The notes: a model not told the origin generated them from the sequence alone. A stretch of DNA of 64,000 nt from Sweltsa coloradensis (GCA_024449915.1 JAMZAV010003072.1:1-64000), one strand, 5' to 3'. Counted from the stretch's first letter, positions 45,808-57,950 are shown. A program made the numbers and translations.

Positions 45808-47263
45808 TACGCGTTTCCAAGCAAAGATAGATGGCAGCACTAAAACGCAAGATGTCGGACCGATCGGTGATAGAGGCGAGCTGCTTACGGCGGGCGCTGT
45901 ATATTCAGTTAGGTTCAACTTGATTTTTGTTACATTTCTGATCATTTGCGAAAACATTGTTGATTATGTCATATCGTCCAGCGTATTTTATTAGTTAAAT
46001 TCGTAAGTTTTGGGGATCGGCTTTATTAAAACGGGAATTTAATGGCATTTTAAATTACAACAAATAATTGAGATTATTTGATGATATTTGCTCGAAAAGA
46101 ACAAACCACACTGTTAAACTATTTAATACATAAACAAGGTACTAAATAATGTTTCAAAGATGAAGATCGATGATATTTTGCCAGAAAATGTTGCCACCAA
46201 TACTAATAATTTCAATAATTTACTTGATATCTAAAAATCAAAAGGACTTCTAGCAATTATAGCCCTACACTTTTTTGCACGTTTTCTACATCGTTTTACT
46301 ATGTAAACGCAACCGGAGTAGGACTATATATATTTATCTACTATACACTTTTAGGACTATTTTGTTTTTTTTTTTTTTAAATATACATTTATTAAAAGTA
46401 GGCCTATTGAATAGCTGATGGCCTATTTGTATTATTGTTTTGTATGTCAATAATGGCATGACGCGTTTATTCTGCAGACAGCTTTAAAATCTTGTAGGTA
46501 ATATCATTAGACTTATTCTATTGTAATAATATGAAAAGTATTTATTATGATATTATGTATAATATTATGTAATAAATGAACAATGACGGTAAACGGTATA
46601 TGTAGGCCTACATTAATTATAATATTAGGTAGAACAGTAGTTGGGAATTGTGCATAAGCCCTAATACAATTATTATTATTTTTGTAATTGTTTTGTTATT
46701 ATTATTATGACTTTATTTATATTAAATTATCATAATAAAACTTAAGAAGTTATCTCAATTAAAAGTGCCATGAGAAGCGAGCGATACTTTATGTGTGTGT
46801 TTACTATGAGTTGTGAACATTCTTGACGGTTTGAATTTGATTTAGTATTTATCGTACCCTGTTAGCCTATATTTAGTATATAGCCTATAAATACCAATGA
46901 TTTATTATGATATTACAATTAGAGAATTGTAATATGGATACAAATGCCATCCTCGGTGTCTCATGGGTGCATGGGGCGCAGGTCTGAATATAGTAATAAT
47001 ATTCTGGTGGACATGGTCTCGAATCCCGCTTATTAAAGAGCGATTTTATCATTTTGGTGCACCCCCATGCTTTTGATTATCATCAATTAACAACATTTTG
47101 GGAAAGCAACGACAATGTACCTGTGATTGTACATATTTATAAGTGACAAACGGAATGACATGTGTTCTTCAGGTAAGCGCATAGCGCGCTCCTCCGACTA
47201 TCACTGATCGGACAGTTGCATTTTTCGCCACCAGGTAGCAACCCCTTTGCTTGGAAACGCGTA
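45808..47263 (-). mobile_element. TA-flanked DNA transposon, copy 2, inverted (1456 bp)
   Basis: It has the same ends and internal sequence as 44098-45563 in opposite orientation, with TA at 45806-45807 and 47264-47265. By eye the two copies differ at roughly one base in ten to twenty plus several indels, which fits two insertions rather than a fresh assembly foldback. Confidence 0.88.
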
Positions 47264-47265
47264 TA

Positions 47266-48060
47266 GCGGCTTTAGAGAAGGCTTTGCTTTCTTGATATCT
47301 TTGCTCCTTTTGGCAATGCATCTCTAGTGGCTTTTGTGGTTGCTGTAAGAGTATCTTGGCCACAGATGCTGCAACTTGTGCAATGACGATGTACGTGGAT
47401 TCTTTGATCTCACCGAGCACGAGCCTCTTTGCAAATTGCGCTTCAATAAGCTCGGGCAATAGCATTCCCATTCCATATCAAACCAAGAAATGCAAATTTC
47501 CGTTGCTTTCATGGGCGTCGGAAGGAGGAACGGCAAACGGCAAACGGGGAAAGCCCCCCCTCCCCCCCTAGAAAAAACAATAAATTTTGCACCAGAGTAA
47601 ATGATTCATTTTAATTTATTCATAACTTATTTTAATAACCCAAAACCTATATTAACAACCCAAAATCTGATTAAAAGTGGTAAAAAAAAACTTGAGGGGC
47701 CATTTGAGGTGTTCTATTCGTTCACGAGTGGCGCATTATGGCCTTTTAATTGACTTCCCCTTATACCAACAAAACTAAAAAACCCTATTAATCTTCTTCT
47801 GTTTTGGGGAATGGTCGTGGGGCTCGAAGCCTCTCCCCTGGTAGTTTTAGTGCCTGGTGCGAAGCACCTATAACTAAAAATCTGATGTGTGCCAGAGTTG
47901 GGCGATGAACAGCGTCCTTGCGCTGCATGGTAATTGGTGACAGGCACCGTTGATTTCGGTAAAATATCGCCGGAACTTGAAAATGGCAACAAACTTCTAG
48001 GTTTTGCATCCGTGGCAGAAAAGTCCCACAAGAGACATCCAAGGAGAGTTATTTTTGTCG
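47266..48060. other. Intron, partly LINE 3' untranslated region
   Basis: The part from about 47770 to 48060 may be the 3' UTR of the Jockey-like LINE that ends its ORF at 48061. Small ORFs there have no recognisable domain. A run CCCCCCCTCCCCCCC at 47556 is near a possible end GGGGGCTTTCCCCG. Confidence 0.45.
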
Positions 48061-48909
48061 TCACGGAGGTCTTAGTCGTGGGTCCACTACACCCACTCGA
48101 CTACGACCGGCGATGAGACGTTGACGAGCCCGCAGAAGCCGTGCCTGACGACGTGGAGGCAAGAAACGAGGTCCAAGAGCTGCAATGGGGCGTGGGAATA
48201 GGTCGCTTCTTTCTCGATAATGTGGGCAAGTGCAGAAACCTGGGATTTGGTATCCGCTTTTTTCTAGAGATGCGTAAAATCGTGGCAGCTTGTGCAGCAA
48301 TGCATTGGTCACCGGTTTGCAGACCGAGTCAGCGTGAACCTCAGACATTCGTGTCCAGCGAGGGAGAGAAAGGGACACACAAAGAATCTTGTTTTGCACC
48401 ACTTGTAGTCGGTTGCGGTGGGATGCTGCACATCCTCCCCAGACAGGAGATGCGTATAACGCCGCTGAACGGATTACAGACGTGTAGAGGTGGAGCTTGG
48501 CCGTTACCGAGAGCTGTGCATTCCGCAGAAGGGGGTACAGAGAGACGAGTTCACCGGTTGCCTTCTGAGTTGCTGACCGGATATGTGGGCCCCACGTAAG
48601 TTTACGGTCTAAAGTTATGCCCAGGCATCTATTGGTCGGTGCCCATGGTATGGCGATTGGCGACATCATTGAGACGTAACCGAGGAGGAGGCCGTTTTCT
48701 AGACCATGAGAAGAGAGTACTTGAAGTCTTCTCCACATTGAGAGCCATGCGTGAATTTGCGTACCAGTCTGAAATAGTGTCAAGGTAACGTTGTCCAACG
48801 CGAACTGCGATCCATGGGCGACAATTAGTTGACAGAGCCACGAAGTCATCAGAAAACATTGCCGAGGTAACACCTTCCGGCGGAGGTGGCATGTCGGCTG
48901 TGAAGACAT
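48061..48909 (-). pseudogene. Jockey-like LINE, C-terminal RT part
   Basis: LINE sequence from about NRCLGITLDRKLTWGPHI through LHLYTSVIRSAALYASPVWG and HRNRLQVVQNKILCVS matches the RT thumb and C-terminal region of Jockey-type ORF2. It is linked to the RT core frame at 48629-50074 by a frameshift near 48640. The stop is at 48061. Confidence 0.85.
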
Positions 48910-50074
48910 TAAATAGAGCAGGGCTCAGCACCGAACCCTGAGGTACTCCGGCAAGAATTGGGCGCTGTGAGGAGGAGACAGAATATTTCGATACGTAGAA
49001 AGTACGCTCAGTGAGGAAGGATTGAATAAGCAGGACTAGATAATCAGGGAACTGAAAGTGTACAAGTTTGTGAATGAGTCCAACATGCCACACACGATCA
49101 AATGCCTTGGAGACGTCAAGGAATACCGCCGCTGACGCACAGCCGCTGTTCCAACCATCTGTTATCTTATCAGTTATCCTCGTTAGTTGTTGTATTGTGG
49201 AGTGCTTTGCTCGAAATCCAAATTGTTCGTCCGGGAGAAGGTTCGAGTCGTCTATGTGACGTTGTAGACGGACTAGGATGACACGCTCCAGCATCTTGGA
49301 TAACACAGACAGGAGGCTGATAGGGCGACAGCTCGTAGGGTCCCGAGCAGACTTTCCCGGTTTCAGAAATATAATGACCTTGGCATTTTTCCAAGAGCTT
49401 GGGAAATGTTGAAGTTTAAGAACTGCATTGAAAATAGCATGTATCGTGTTTGCTGCTCGCATTGACAATTGGAGAACAACTTGTGCCGTGATGCCATCAT
49501 CTCCTGGAGCCTTGTTGTGTGGAAGGTCCTTTGCAATCTGGAGCAGTTCCTCAAATGTGCATCCCGCTCCATCTGGTAGAGGGAGTGGAACGTTGTGAGT
49601 TTGTGACCACTGGAGTACTTGCTCCTCCACTTGTGGTGTAGAGGCTGTGGGTGGGTTCAAGGTAAATGCGGCTTCAGCGAGTCTGCCAGGACGTTCGCTT
49701 TTTCCAGAGCTGCATGCCAAGATTTGTGGTCCCTGAATCGGTGGGTCCGCCTGTGGAATACGTTGTAGGGCACGAGCCATACGCCAGTAAGATTTACCGG
49801 AGACATCGAGACCCGCTACCGTAGTATCCCAGAGTTCAGATCGGAAGGCCGCAATATCACGCTTGAGAGCTGTTGATGCTCTGTTGTAAGCAGTCTTGTC
49901 ATGGGCAGAGTGAGTGCGTTGCCAGGTACGTCGTAGGCGATTTTTGAAGGTTACTGAACGGCGAAGTCCTTCTGGCAAATCATACAGGGTAATGCGGCCA
50001 CGAGAAGAGGTCGGTGTCGAGGTAGCAATTGCCTCTTGGATCAGTGAAGTGATAGATTCTACCGCTGCATACAC
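48629..50074 (-). pseudogene. Jockey-like LINE reverse transcriptase core
   Basis: A 481-codon frame includes KAPGDDGITA, PTSCRPISLLSVLSKMLERV, LPDEQFGFRAKHST, AAVFLDVSKAFDRVWH, RPILAGVPQGSVLSPALFNV and the metal-binding motif SDDF (48841-48858). The usual FADD/YADD is FSDD here, an Ala-to-Ser change before the catalytic pair. The coding frame runs further upstream without a start (to about 50200), preceded by endonuclease coding in another frame. Confidence 0.93.
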
Positions 50075-50202
50075 GTCAACCGTAGAAGTTAAAGGTGGCG
50101 GATCTTCAGGGAGACCTGCGTCAAGATGAGCGCGGAAAGCATCCCAGTCAGCCTTGTGAAAATCAGGTCGTTGACACGGTGGGGAAAGAAGGAATCTGTC
50201 AC

Positions 50203-50405
50203 CTAGATTGAGGAGAGAGCTGGGTATGCCTCAAGGTTGTACGAGCAACGAATGTTGGCCAACAACGCGATGTCAAGGACGTCAGGACGTCCCACGGCTT
50301 CACCAAGCGGAAAGTGCGTCGGGTCAACTGGACCTGCCACAACGTATGTGCTACGGTCAGCGTGGTCACGCAAGGCGTTTCCTGCTGTGTTGACTGTCAG
50401 GGAAT
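50203..50405 (-). pseudogene. Jockey-like LINE, endonuclease C-terminal fragment
   Basis: It reads NTAGNALRDHADRSTYVVAG, VDPTHFPLGEAVGRPDVLDI and then ALLANI, the PTH...RPDVLDIAL signature of Jockey-type APE endonucleases, followed by LSSI at the conserved SSDH site where the frame breaks. The 5' end of the element is near 50405. Confidence 0.85.
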
Positions 50406-50544
50406 TCCAAGACGGATGTATAGAATTCCAAGACGGATGTTTAGAAACCCTATTATTTATACCAATAAAAATCAAACAAATGCAAATGTTCCTGGGTACC
50501 CAACACATAACTTGATCACTCGTCTATCAACGACTTTGGCGTTT

Positions 50545-50616
50545 TCCTAATCTAGTTGGCTAAGGCGCCCTCATACCCGAAATGTGCGAGACCTGGGTTC
50601 AATCCCCTGATCGGGA
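50545..50616 (+). pseudogene. tRNA-like sequence (SINE head)
   Basis: The 72 nt have pairing ends (TCCTAAT/ATCGGGA, one mismatch), an A-box-like TAGTTGGCTAAGGCG and a B-box GGTTCAATCCC. The inner arms are poor, so it is a tRNA-derived SINE head or relic. Confidence 0.55.
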
Positions 50617-51129
50617 AAGATTTTGGAATTTCTGGATTGTATTTTAAAAATTGTTAAGCATGTTTTGAAATGCATATAACGCAGTGTGGTCCATCATCTG
50701 TGACAATACTATGGAAAACTTAGCCAGTACAAAATACGTGTGAATATTGCAAGGTTCACACAATCTCCGAGCAAAATGTGGGGGTACCTTGAGCGTGCAA
50801 GATTCATTACACCTTGGACACTGCATTTCACAGCCAGAAAAATAACAAACAACAAAATATATTTATTTCAAAAACAAAACCATTGTCGTTAAAATAATTC
50901 GTACACATTCCTGGCCTATTTTTCAATTGATTATTTCTTGTAGGTTTAAATCGCAATTGATCTAGCTGATTTTGTGAGCAGTTCTCAGTAAACTCGTACT
51001 GGATGTCTGTTTAAAATTTCAGCGCAATCTTTTCAGCAATTCGGCTGATTTTCGAAGTACAGACACACACATGTACAGAATCACATACCGATCTTCTTGA
51101 ATGGTAGCTCCGCTCCCTTGTCTAATTAC
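50617..51129. other. Intron, no gene seen
   Basis: Around 50990-51100 the AAAATTTCAGCGCAATC...AGACACACAC text is of the same general type as at 16840-16915. No ends found. Confidence 0.4.
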
Positions 51130-51510
51130 TCGAAATTATTTTCATCATTTGCTCAAGCCGCATCTTCAGGCTTCGGGGATAGGTGCCAGGTTCAATGCTT
51201 GGCACACCGACAAAGATAGCTCATGCGTAGCGTGAGACCCGATTCAGGAGGTCACGAGTTCGATCCAGCTACCAGCAATCCTAACTGAACGTTGTTACGA
51301 AGTTTTCTTCAGTAGTAAATGTGAATGCAAAGTTTGAGTCTTCTAATAATCCCATGAACATTTGCTTATCAATCACTCTCATAAATTAGTTTGTAACCTA
51401 AAGATGGTCACACCGGGAGAACCTGATGTGAACCGTACAGCGGGAATCCTTGCGAAAAAAGTATTTTTAAACTTAGAGCATTTGTGGTACTCGACTGCTG
51501 TGCGGTGTAC
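51130..51510 (+). mobile_element. tRNA-derived SINE copy (plus)
   Basis: Inverted partner of 37011-37393. An A-box-like GATAGCTCATGCGTAG (51215-51230) and a B-box GGTCACGAGTTCGATCC (51250-51268) are spaced as in a tRNA gene. The tail half contains GAACCTGATGTGAACC and GCGGGAATCCTTGCG. Confidence 0.82.
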
Positions 51511-52044
51511 AATACAATGGAGTTTTAAATAATATGTTTGCAATTAATATCGTAGAAAAAATAGCCTGCTAAGAGGTCAGGAGCTTAAAGAGGGACACAT
51601 TATGAAATCTAGTTGGCTTTCTGTTCTAAAACAGAGAACCTAAGTACCAAGTGAAACAACAAAATCCTAAAATAGGCATAATTGTCAGAAGTCTGCTATT
51701 GCAAGGTATCAGATTCAGATTATGTACTAGGGAAATCTTTTGACATATATCTTAAATTAATATACCTAAGCAATATGTTTTGCTTTTATGTGCCACTTAG
51801 AGTAATCATGCTTGATTAAACAAACTATAATATAACAACGTATTTTTTAACCTGTGTCAAACAAAAAATAAACACAGCACATACACAATATAATAAATAT
51901 ACACACATACAGTGAACATGATTGAAATAATGAAACATTGTGTGGACAGCTATATGTATCGATAACGTGCTTTTTTAACACTACTACTACTAATTGTAAG
52001 TGAACAAGCAACAAACACTCGAATAAGGACACAAGTTCCAAAGT
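51511..52044. other. Intron, no gene seen
   Basis: AT-rich. Nothing recognised. Confidence 0.4.
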
Positions 52045-52504
52045 CAGAGATGGTCAGAGACAGAGCCTACACGGGCAACGTTTGGATGTTCGCCGCGTCA
52101 CTACCTATAGCTCCGCCTCTCGCGGCCGAGAGCTCTGGCGCTACGCTTGCGACATTTTATCTGCAGGGGCAAGCGGTATAGACTAGCCCGCCGAACACTA
52201 AACGCGCTTTATTCTAGAAAGCGTAGTTTTAGAGATAAAAATCTACAAAAAAACTACGTTTCATATGAAAAGGTTTTGTAGGAATGTATCATATCCAAAT
52301 TTGTATATCTATCTAATCTAAAAAACTGCATTTTATTAAATATGCTTTGGTAAAAAATTAAAATTAAAAATCGAATATAATAGAAACATCAATTGGTTCT
52401 TTATTGACATAACGCAAACAAATTATCTGATTATGTAAAGAATTGTGGATTTGACAGCCAATCAACGAAAGCTCTGTATCGCCGGCGTCCTCTTAATACT
52501 GTAT
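52045..52504 (-). repeat. Dispersed repeat, inverted partner of 35.57-36.01 kb
   Basis: It is the reverse complement of 35565-36010 (see there). Its CCTCTTAA end at 52489 abuts the nested transposon stack that starts at 52505. Confidence 0.85.
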
Positions 52505-52586
52505 GAGGGTTGCCGTTTGATAATCGATATATCGATCAATACAATTATTTCCCGAAACGATCGATAATCGAATCCGTAGCTCGCCT

Positions 52587-53188
52587 CAGTGTTCTCCCCA
52601 GAGCCAGTTAGCCGGGCGGCTCGCCCGTCAAAAATTCTTTACCGCCTGGCATAAATTGACTCCCCCCCCCCAAAAAAAATATGATTTTAAAAAAAATGTA
52701 GTTGGGCGTGTATATTACAATACTATTGTTCCACAAAGAAATTTGCCCAAACCCGATGAAAAACTTGCAAGACAAGTTTAAAAAAAAAATTAGTTTCTGT
52801 TTTTGGTGGTGGTGCCGGGTTGGCTCCAAAAATTATTTGATTCAACATCATCATCATCTTTATAAGGGCCTATTACAACACATTTTTAAGTTGTAGGTCT
52901 ACTAATAACTGTAGCAATAGAACTACTACAGTAATTTGCATAGCCTATATACTCCGGAGAAATAATATAGGCATAGGCCTAGGCTACAATTTCCATCAAA
53001 TTAGAAATGCTCTTACCACAAAACCAACTAAAATAAGGTACTTTAAAAGGGCTTCAAAAACCTCTAAAACTCACCAAATCGAATCTAGGATCTCAAAAAT
53101 TTTCTGCATTTGTCCCTCCCATGTGAACACAGTACCCGGCAATGTTTTTAGAATCACCATTGATTGTTTTTTCCTGGGAAGAACACTG
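52587..53188. mobile_element. hAT-like MITE, 602 bp, inside the stack
   Basis: Ends CAGTGTTCTCCCCAG and (inverted) CTGGGAAGAACACTG, 14 of 15 bases paired. Flanks TCGCCT (52581) and TCGCCC (53189) suggest an eroded duplication. The interior has a run of C at 52662-52671 and TAGGCCTA-type words. Confidence 0.75.
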
Positions 53189-53934
53189 TCGCCCTTCCGA
53201 AATTTTGTAATTGACTGCTCGCTCTGCAGAACTTTATCAAATATTTCTAGTCAAGACATAAATCGCTTTCTTCCGTAAAATATTCGTCCACTGCGAGATC
53301 TACAACACGCGTAAGGCGCGAAGTCCAAAGTGCAACGCATCGCCCCTGCCCTGCTGCAGTGTAGGCAACTTGCATGGCGTGCGTGTGTTGCTGGGCGGTT
53401 TCATTCGCCGCGCCTGCAGGCGCCGATTGCTCAATTTAGCCTCATCACAACCGATATTGTAGTAAGCCACTCAAGGTTAACACAAGCATCTATCGAGATA
53501 CATACTTCCCCAGCCTGCGCTAACTCTTTATCGCTTTACTTCATTCCAAAGTGCTAAGACGATATTCTTATCAGTTCTCTATGTCGTCTTCGAAAGTAAT
53601 GTTGAATATTATTAGTGATGTGAGTCGGTAAATTTACCGGTCAGAGAATTTACCGTAAATTTACCAAGCATGTCGGTAAAATGGTAAAATTTTCCATCAT
53701 TATATTCTAAAGACTCGTAAGAACCTACACAACACGAATGCAGTGGAAATAAGTCAATGAAAACTTTAAAAAATTCAATCAAATTTTCCATCATTATTGG
53801 ATGAGCGTAGCGAGCGAAGCGAAGATTCCATTTCACTACACTGGAGAAAAAAATCCGGAATGTTTTTTTTTTCCTTTCTTTCCTTTCTGTATTTTTGTGT
53901 TTGTTAACATGATTCCGGCTAAACCGATACTCCA

Positions 53935-56550
53935 ATTGCGATGAAATTTTTTGGAGGCCTTCAAAATCTCTGAACTTAGAACTGCCACGTTTTTGAGCGA
54001 AATCGAAAAATTATTTCTCATAAAAATCGCAATTTTACGATTTTTTTTTATTAAAAAAAATTCTTCGACTTAAACATCTACATGCTTTATTCGATTATTA
54101 TGATTTTTTCAAAGAACCTCTATGTTATGAATTAATATTTTTGTGTGAAATTTGAGCGTAATCGAAAAAATATTTCTCATGAAAATCGCAGTTTTACAAT
54201 TTTTTAATTTCTTCAGCATATAACACCTACATGCTTTATCCGATTGTAATGATATTTTTAAAGAACCTTAATTTTATGAATTGATATATTCGTGTGAAAT
54301 TTGAGCAAAATCGAAAAATTATTTCTCATGATAATCGCAATTTTACAAAAAAAAAAAAAAAAAATTTCTTCGACTTATAACAACCACATGCTTTATCCAA
54401 TTGTAATTATTTTTCACAGAAACTTAATTTTATGAATTAATATAGTCGTGTGAAATTTGAGCGTAATCGAAAAATTATTTCTCATGGAAATCGCAATTTT
54501 ACGCTTTTTTCGTTTTAAAAAAATACGCTCATCCAACAACGCGCCTGAAAAAGCGTTTGCGAAGCTTCCTAGTAAAGACTAATAAGAACCCACACAACAA
54601 GAATGCAGTGGAAATAAGTCAACGTTTTTTTTCTTTTTTTTCCCCGTATTTTTGTGTCTGTTAACACGATTCCGGCTAAACCGATACTCCGATTGCGATG
54701 AAATTTTATGGAGGCCTTCGAAATCTCTGAGCTTAGAACTGCCACGTTTTGAGCGCAATCGGGAAATTTTTTCTCATAAAAAACGCAATTTTAAGATTTT
54801 TTTTATTTTTAAAAAATGTCTTCGACTTATAACACCTACATGCTTTATCTGATTGTAATGATTTTTTCACAGAAGCCTAATTTTATGAATTAAGATATTC
54901 GTGTTAAATTTGAGCGCAATCGAATAATTATTTCTTATTAAAATTGCAATTTTACGATTTTTTTTTTTTTTTAAATTACGATTAATTAAAAAAATTAAGT
55001 TTATTTTTAATTTAATTTAATTTAATTTAAAAAAAATCTTCTACTAAGTAATGATTTTTCACAGAACAACAGAAAATCCGCGTAACACATGGCAGCTCAA
55101 TGCACCAATTACGCTCATCCAACAACGCGGCGGGACTTAAGCGTTTTCCTAGTTTATTTATTGGATGAGCGTAGAGAAGATTTCATTTCACTACACTGGA
55201 GAAAAAAATCCAGAATGTTTTTTTTTTGTATGTCTGTTAACACGATTCCGGCTAAACCATTACTCCAATTGCAATGGAATTTTATGGAGGCGTTCTAAAC
55301 CTCTAAACTTAGAACTGCCACGTTTTTTTAGCGCAATTAAAAAATTATTTCTCATAAAAATCACAATTTTACGACTTTTATTGATTTTTAAAAAATTTCT
55401 TCGATATACAACACTTACATGCTTTATTCGATTGTAATGATTTTTTCACAGAACCTTTATTTTATGAATTAATATATTCATGTGAAATTTGAGCGTAATC
55501 AAAAAATTATTTCTCATAAAAATCGCTGTTTTAAGATATTTTTAGATTTTTTAATTCTCTTCGACGTAACACCTACAACAGTGGTACTCAAACTTTTTTC
55601 CGGAGGGCCACTTTTCAAATAATCCAAGTATAGGTGGGCCGCATTAATAAAACACAAGTATGCCTTGATGTTTTGTGGCGGGGTGGGGAAAGAGGTGGCA
55701 GTATTATTTTAATTACCGGTGTTTGTATGCTAAATAAATTGTGTTGTCTTTAAACACGACATTGAACGATGACACTGTGTCATGTCTTGTCTCCAAATCA
55801 CGGATCCTTTGAGAAACTTGTCCTCAAATGAGTTGTGTTTCGATGAATGATGCCGTCCTAAATTAAAACGTTTCCAGACCGAAACTAGCTTACTACAATA
55901 ACACACATAGAACTAGAAGTATCTTCTAAACTCCTCTTCCCAACAACATTGAAACAATTTGATTTGCATCTTCTAACTTCCTTTTCTTTGCACACTTTGA
56001 ATTAGCACCTGACATTTCAGTGATATATCAACACGGATCAGCGACAGTAACGTGGTCTGCTTTATACACAGCTAATGACAGACACAGACCCTTTTTGGCT
56101 GTGAGGCCGCTACCTCCCCCTCCCTAAAGTACAGAAGCCTTTGAATACACAAAGCAAAATATTTAGGTCATGATACAAAGACGAGAAATTGCATCCTAGC
56201 AGAGAGCAATAGCCTTTGGTCAACTTAAGTTATAGGACTTTTTATAACATTTTCTTGGTTGGAAATTTATCATCACGAACACAACACAAAAATAGGAACA
56301 TTTAAGAGTAATCCTAATACACAACACACTGGGCCGCAATAATTGGTAAGGAGGGCCGCACGTGGCCCGCGGGCCGCTGTTTGAGTACCACTGACCTACA
56401 AGCTTATCCAATTGTTATGATTTTTTCACAGAACCTTAATTTTATAAATTAATATATTCGTGTGAAATTTGAGCGTAATAGAAAAATTATTTCTCTTGAA
56501 AATCGCAATTTTACATCTTTTTTCGATTTAAAAAAATTACGCTCATCCAA
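53935..56550. repeat. About nine copies of a 140-bp unit in three blocks
   Basis: The unit CTACATGCTTTATTCGATTGTAATG...TTTATGAATTAATAT...GAAATTTGAGCGTAATCG...ATTTCTCAT recurs at about 54075, 54225, 54385, 54835, 55415 and 56400, with partial copies between. Blocks begin with GGATGAGCGTAG and end with CTCATCCAACAACGCG, hence a repeat of repeats. The same end words occur at 31544-31580 and 32705-32720. Confidence 0.8.
55579..56393. mobile_element. hAT MITE, 815 bp, third nesting level
   Basis: Ends CAGTGGTACTCAAAC and GTTTGAGTACCACTG are perfect complements. The 8-bp duplication ACCTACAA is at 55571-55578 and 56394-56401. It split one of the 140-bp units, whose two halves join again at 55570/56402. 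The interior contains GGGCCGC-rich ends and no ORF of note. Confidence 0.95.
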
Positions 56551-57570
56551 CAACGCGCCTGAAAAAGTGTTTGCAAAGCTTCCTAGTTTAACCATACATA
56601 GATCATTAAATTAATACATTATTGTTTATTTTGTTCTTTGTATGGAACAGTAAATAATTATAAGGGTGAATATATGCTCTTTTAATTGATATACACCTTC
56701 CTCATCCCAAAAACTATTTACGTCTATGCCAATATGCTTAATATGGCCAAAATAAAATTTTACCGATTTTACCGTTTTTCGGTAAATTACCCGAGTTTTA
56801 AATTTACGGTAAATCCACATCACTAAATATTATTATTCATTTCGTCACGTAGTATATATCGGAGCATTGAATAGTAACTGATAATATCTCGTAAATGAAT
56901 GAACGACAATCACAACAAAAGCTGAAATGAAACTTCACAGAACTAAGTTTTCTGAGAAGCACAACCTTCAAAAAGACAACACACGAGCCGGGTAGCATCT
57001 GTTTACACTATGCAGCATGGGAAGGAGGGGAGAACTCGCGCTCCTGTGAAAGACGTCGGAAAAACCATGTTTTGAGCAAATAGAACTAGAAGGAACAAAA
57101 GGCATGCACTCGCATGATATAGGACTATTGATATATTGATCGATAATTGATTACTAGGGCTGTGCGATGTAGTAGAAGGCAGTGGACGACGACGGGCTCC
57201 CAGCATGCCGGCAGACAAGTGTAAGAGCCTACTTTTTGAGATTCGAGCGAGAGCAAAGTACTGCTCTAATCTCTCTGAAAAAAAAAACTGCTTGAAAAAA
57301 CGAGTCTCGATCGGTCTCGAGACGGGTCGGCTCGAGATGTTTTCAAAATGCACCAAAGTTCTATAGTTCTATTCACAGAGTTCCAGTCGCTGACGTCAGA
57401 GAGCAGCACAATTCAACACAGGAATGCCAACATAACAAACCAGTATTGAACCTTTGCTTTATGGTAAAAGCCCTCCTACTCTAGTAAATTTCACGTTGGT
57501 ATGTTGATCAGTCCGAAATTGCATGGCATGGTTGCCGCGTCAGTAGTCAGTAGTCACCATTTTACAAAGC

Positions 57571-57950
57571 ATTCTTGTGTGGCTCGTTGGTCTTGTTGTT
57601 AGTGTATCTGCTTCCAATGCAGAAGGTCCAGGGTTCGATTCCCGTCAAAGTCAGAAGTTTTTTAACTTCTGATTTGGACTTAAGTCCATCAGTTCTTGTC
57701 TTGGGAGTTTGTAAACGGTGACTTTGGAGCCGTCCTAGCAACGAAGCACATAATAAATTCAGAGTTGTTCTGAATCGGCCTTGTTGATTCTGGCGTGGAT
57801 CCGCGGGTGTTCGCACTGTCCATACCACTGATTGCTATATTTCCTATTACAAATATCGATCTTTGGTTGGTTATCGCTCACTCGTCGATTGCGTCGGGGC
57901 CTCCAGGGTTGGCTTGGTCGCTTTAATTTACTGTCCCCCACTGAAAATCA
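57571..57950 (+). mobile_element. tRNA-derived SINE (Pro/Trp-like head)
   Basis: The head TGGCTCGTTGGTCT resembles a tRNA A box region, followed by a perfect 5-bp anticodon stem TCTGC/GCAGA with loop TTCCAAT and a B box GGTTCGATTCC (57631). The body continues with a GTTGTTCTGAATC segment. The 3' end is not defined. Confidence 0.6.

Larger units (their letters stand above)
48061..50405 (-). mobile_element. Jockey-like LINE, 5'-truncated in the endonuclease
   Basis: The minus-strand element holds an endonuclease C-terminal piece (50203-50400), RT core (48629-50074) and RT C-terminus (48061-48909). The diagnostic motifs match the Jockey clade more than CR1: PSSWKNAKVIIFLKPGK, SYL-type FRAKHSTIQQLTRITD, KAFDRVWH. 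Two frameshifts separate the pieces. An oligomer AATTCCAAGACGGATGT repeats at 50403-50419 and 50425-50441, next to the 5' truncation. Confidence 0.88.
53613..56825. mobile_element. hAT element, 3213 bp, inside the stack
   Basis: Ends TAGTGATGTG and CACATCACTA are flanked by a perfect 8-bp duplication AATATTAT (53605-53612, 56826-56833). Subterminal words GGTAAATTTACCG repeat at both ends. The interior has about nine copies of a 140-bp unit and a second hAT insertion at 55579. No transposase ORF was found. Confidence 0.92.

Noticed and set aside
52702..56411. Short ORFs in the hAT stack as possible genes
   Set aside because: Low-complexity Phe/Lys/Ile-rich reads of AT repeats, no conserved motif.
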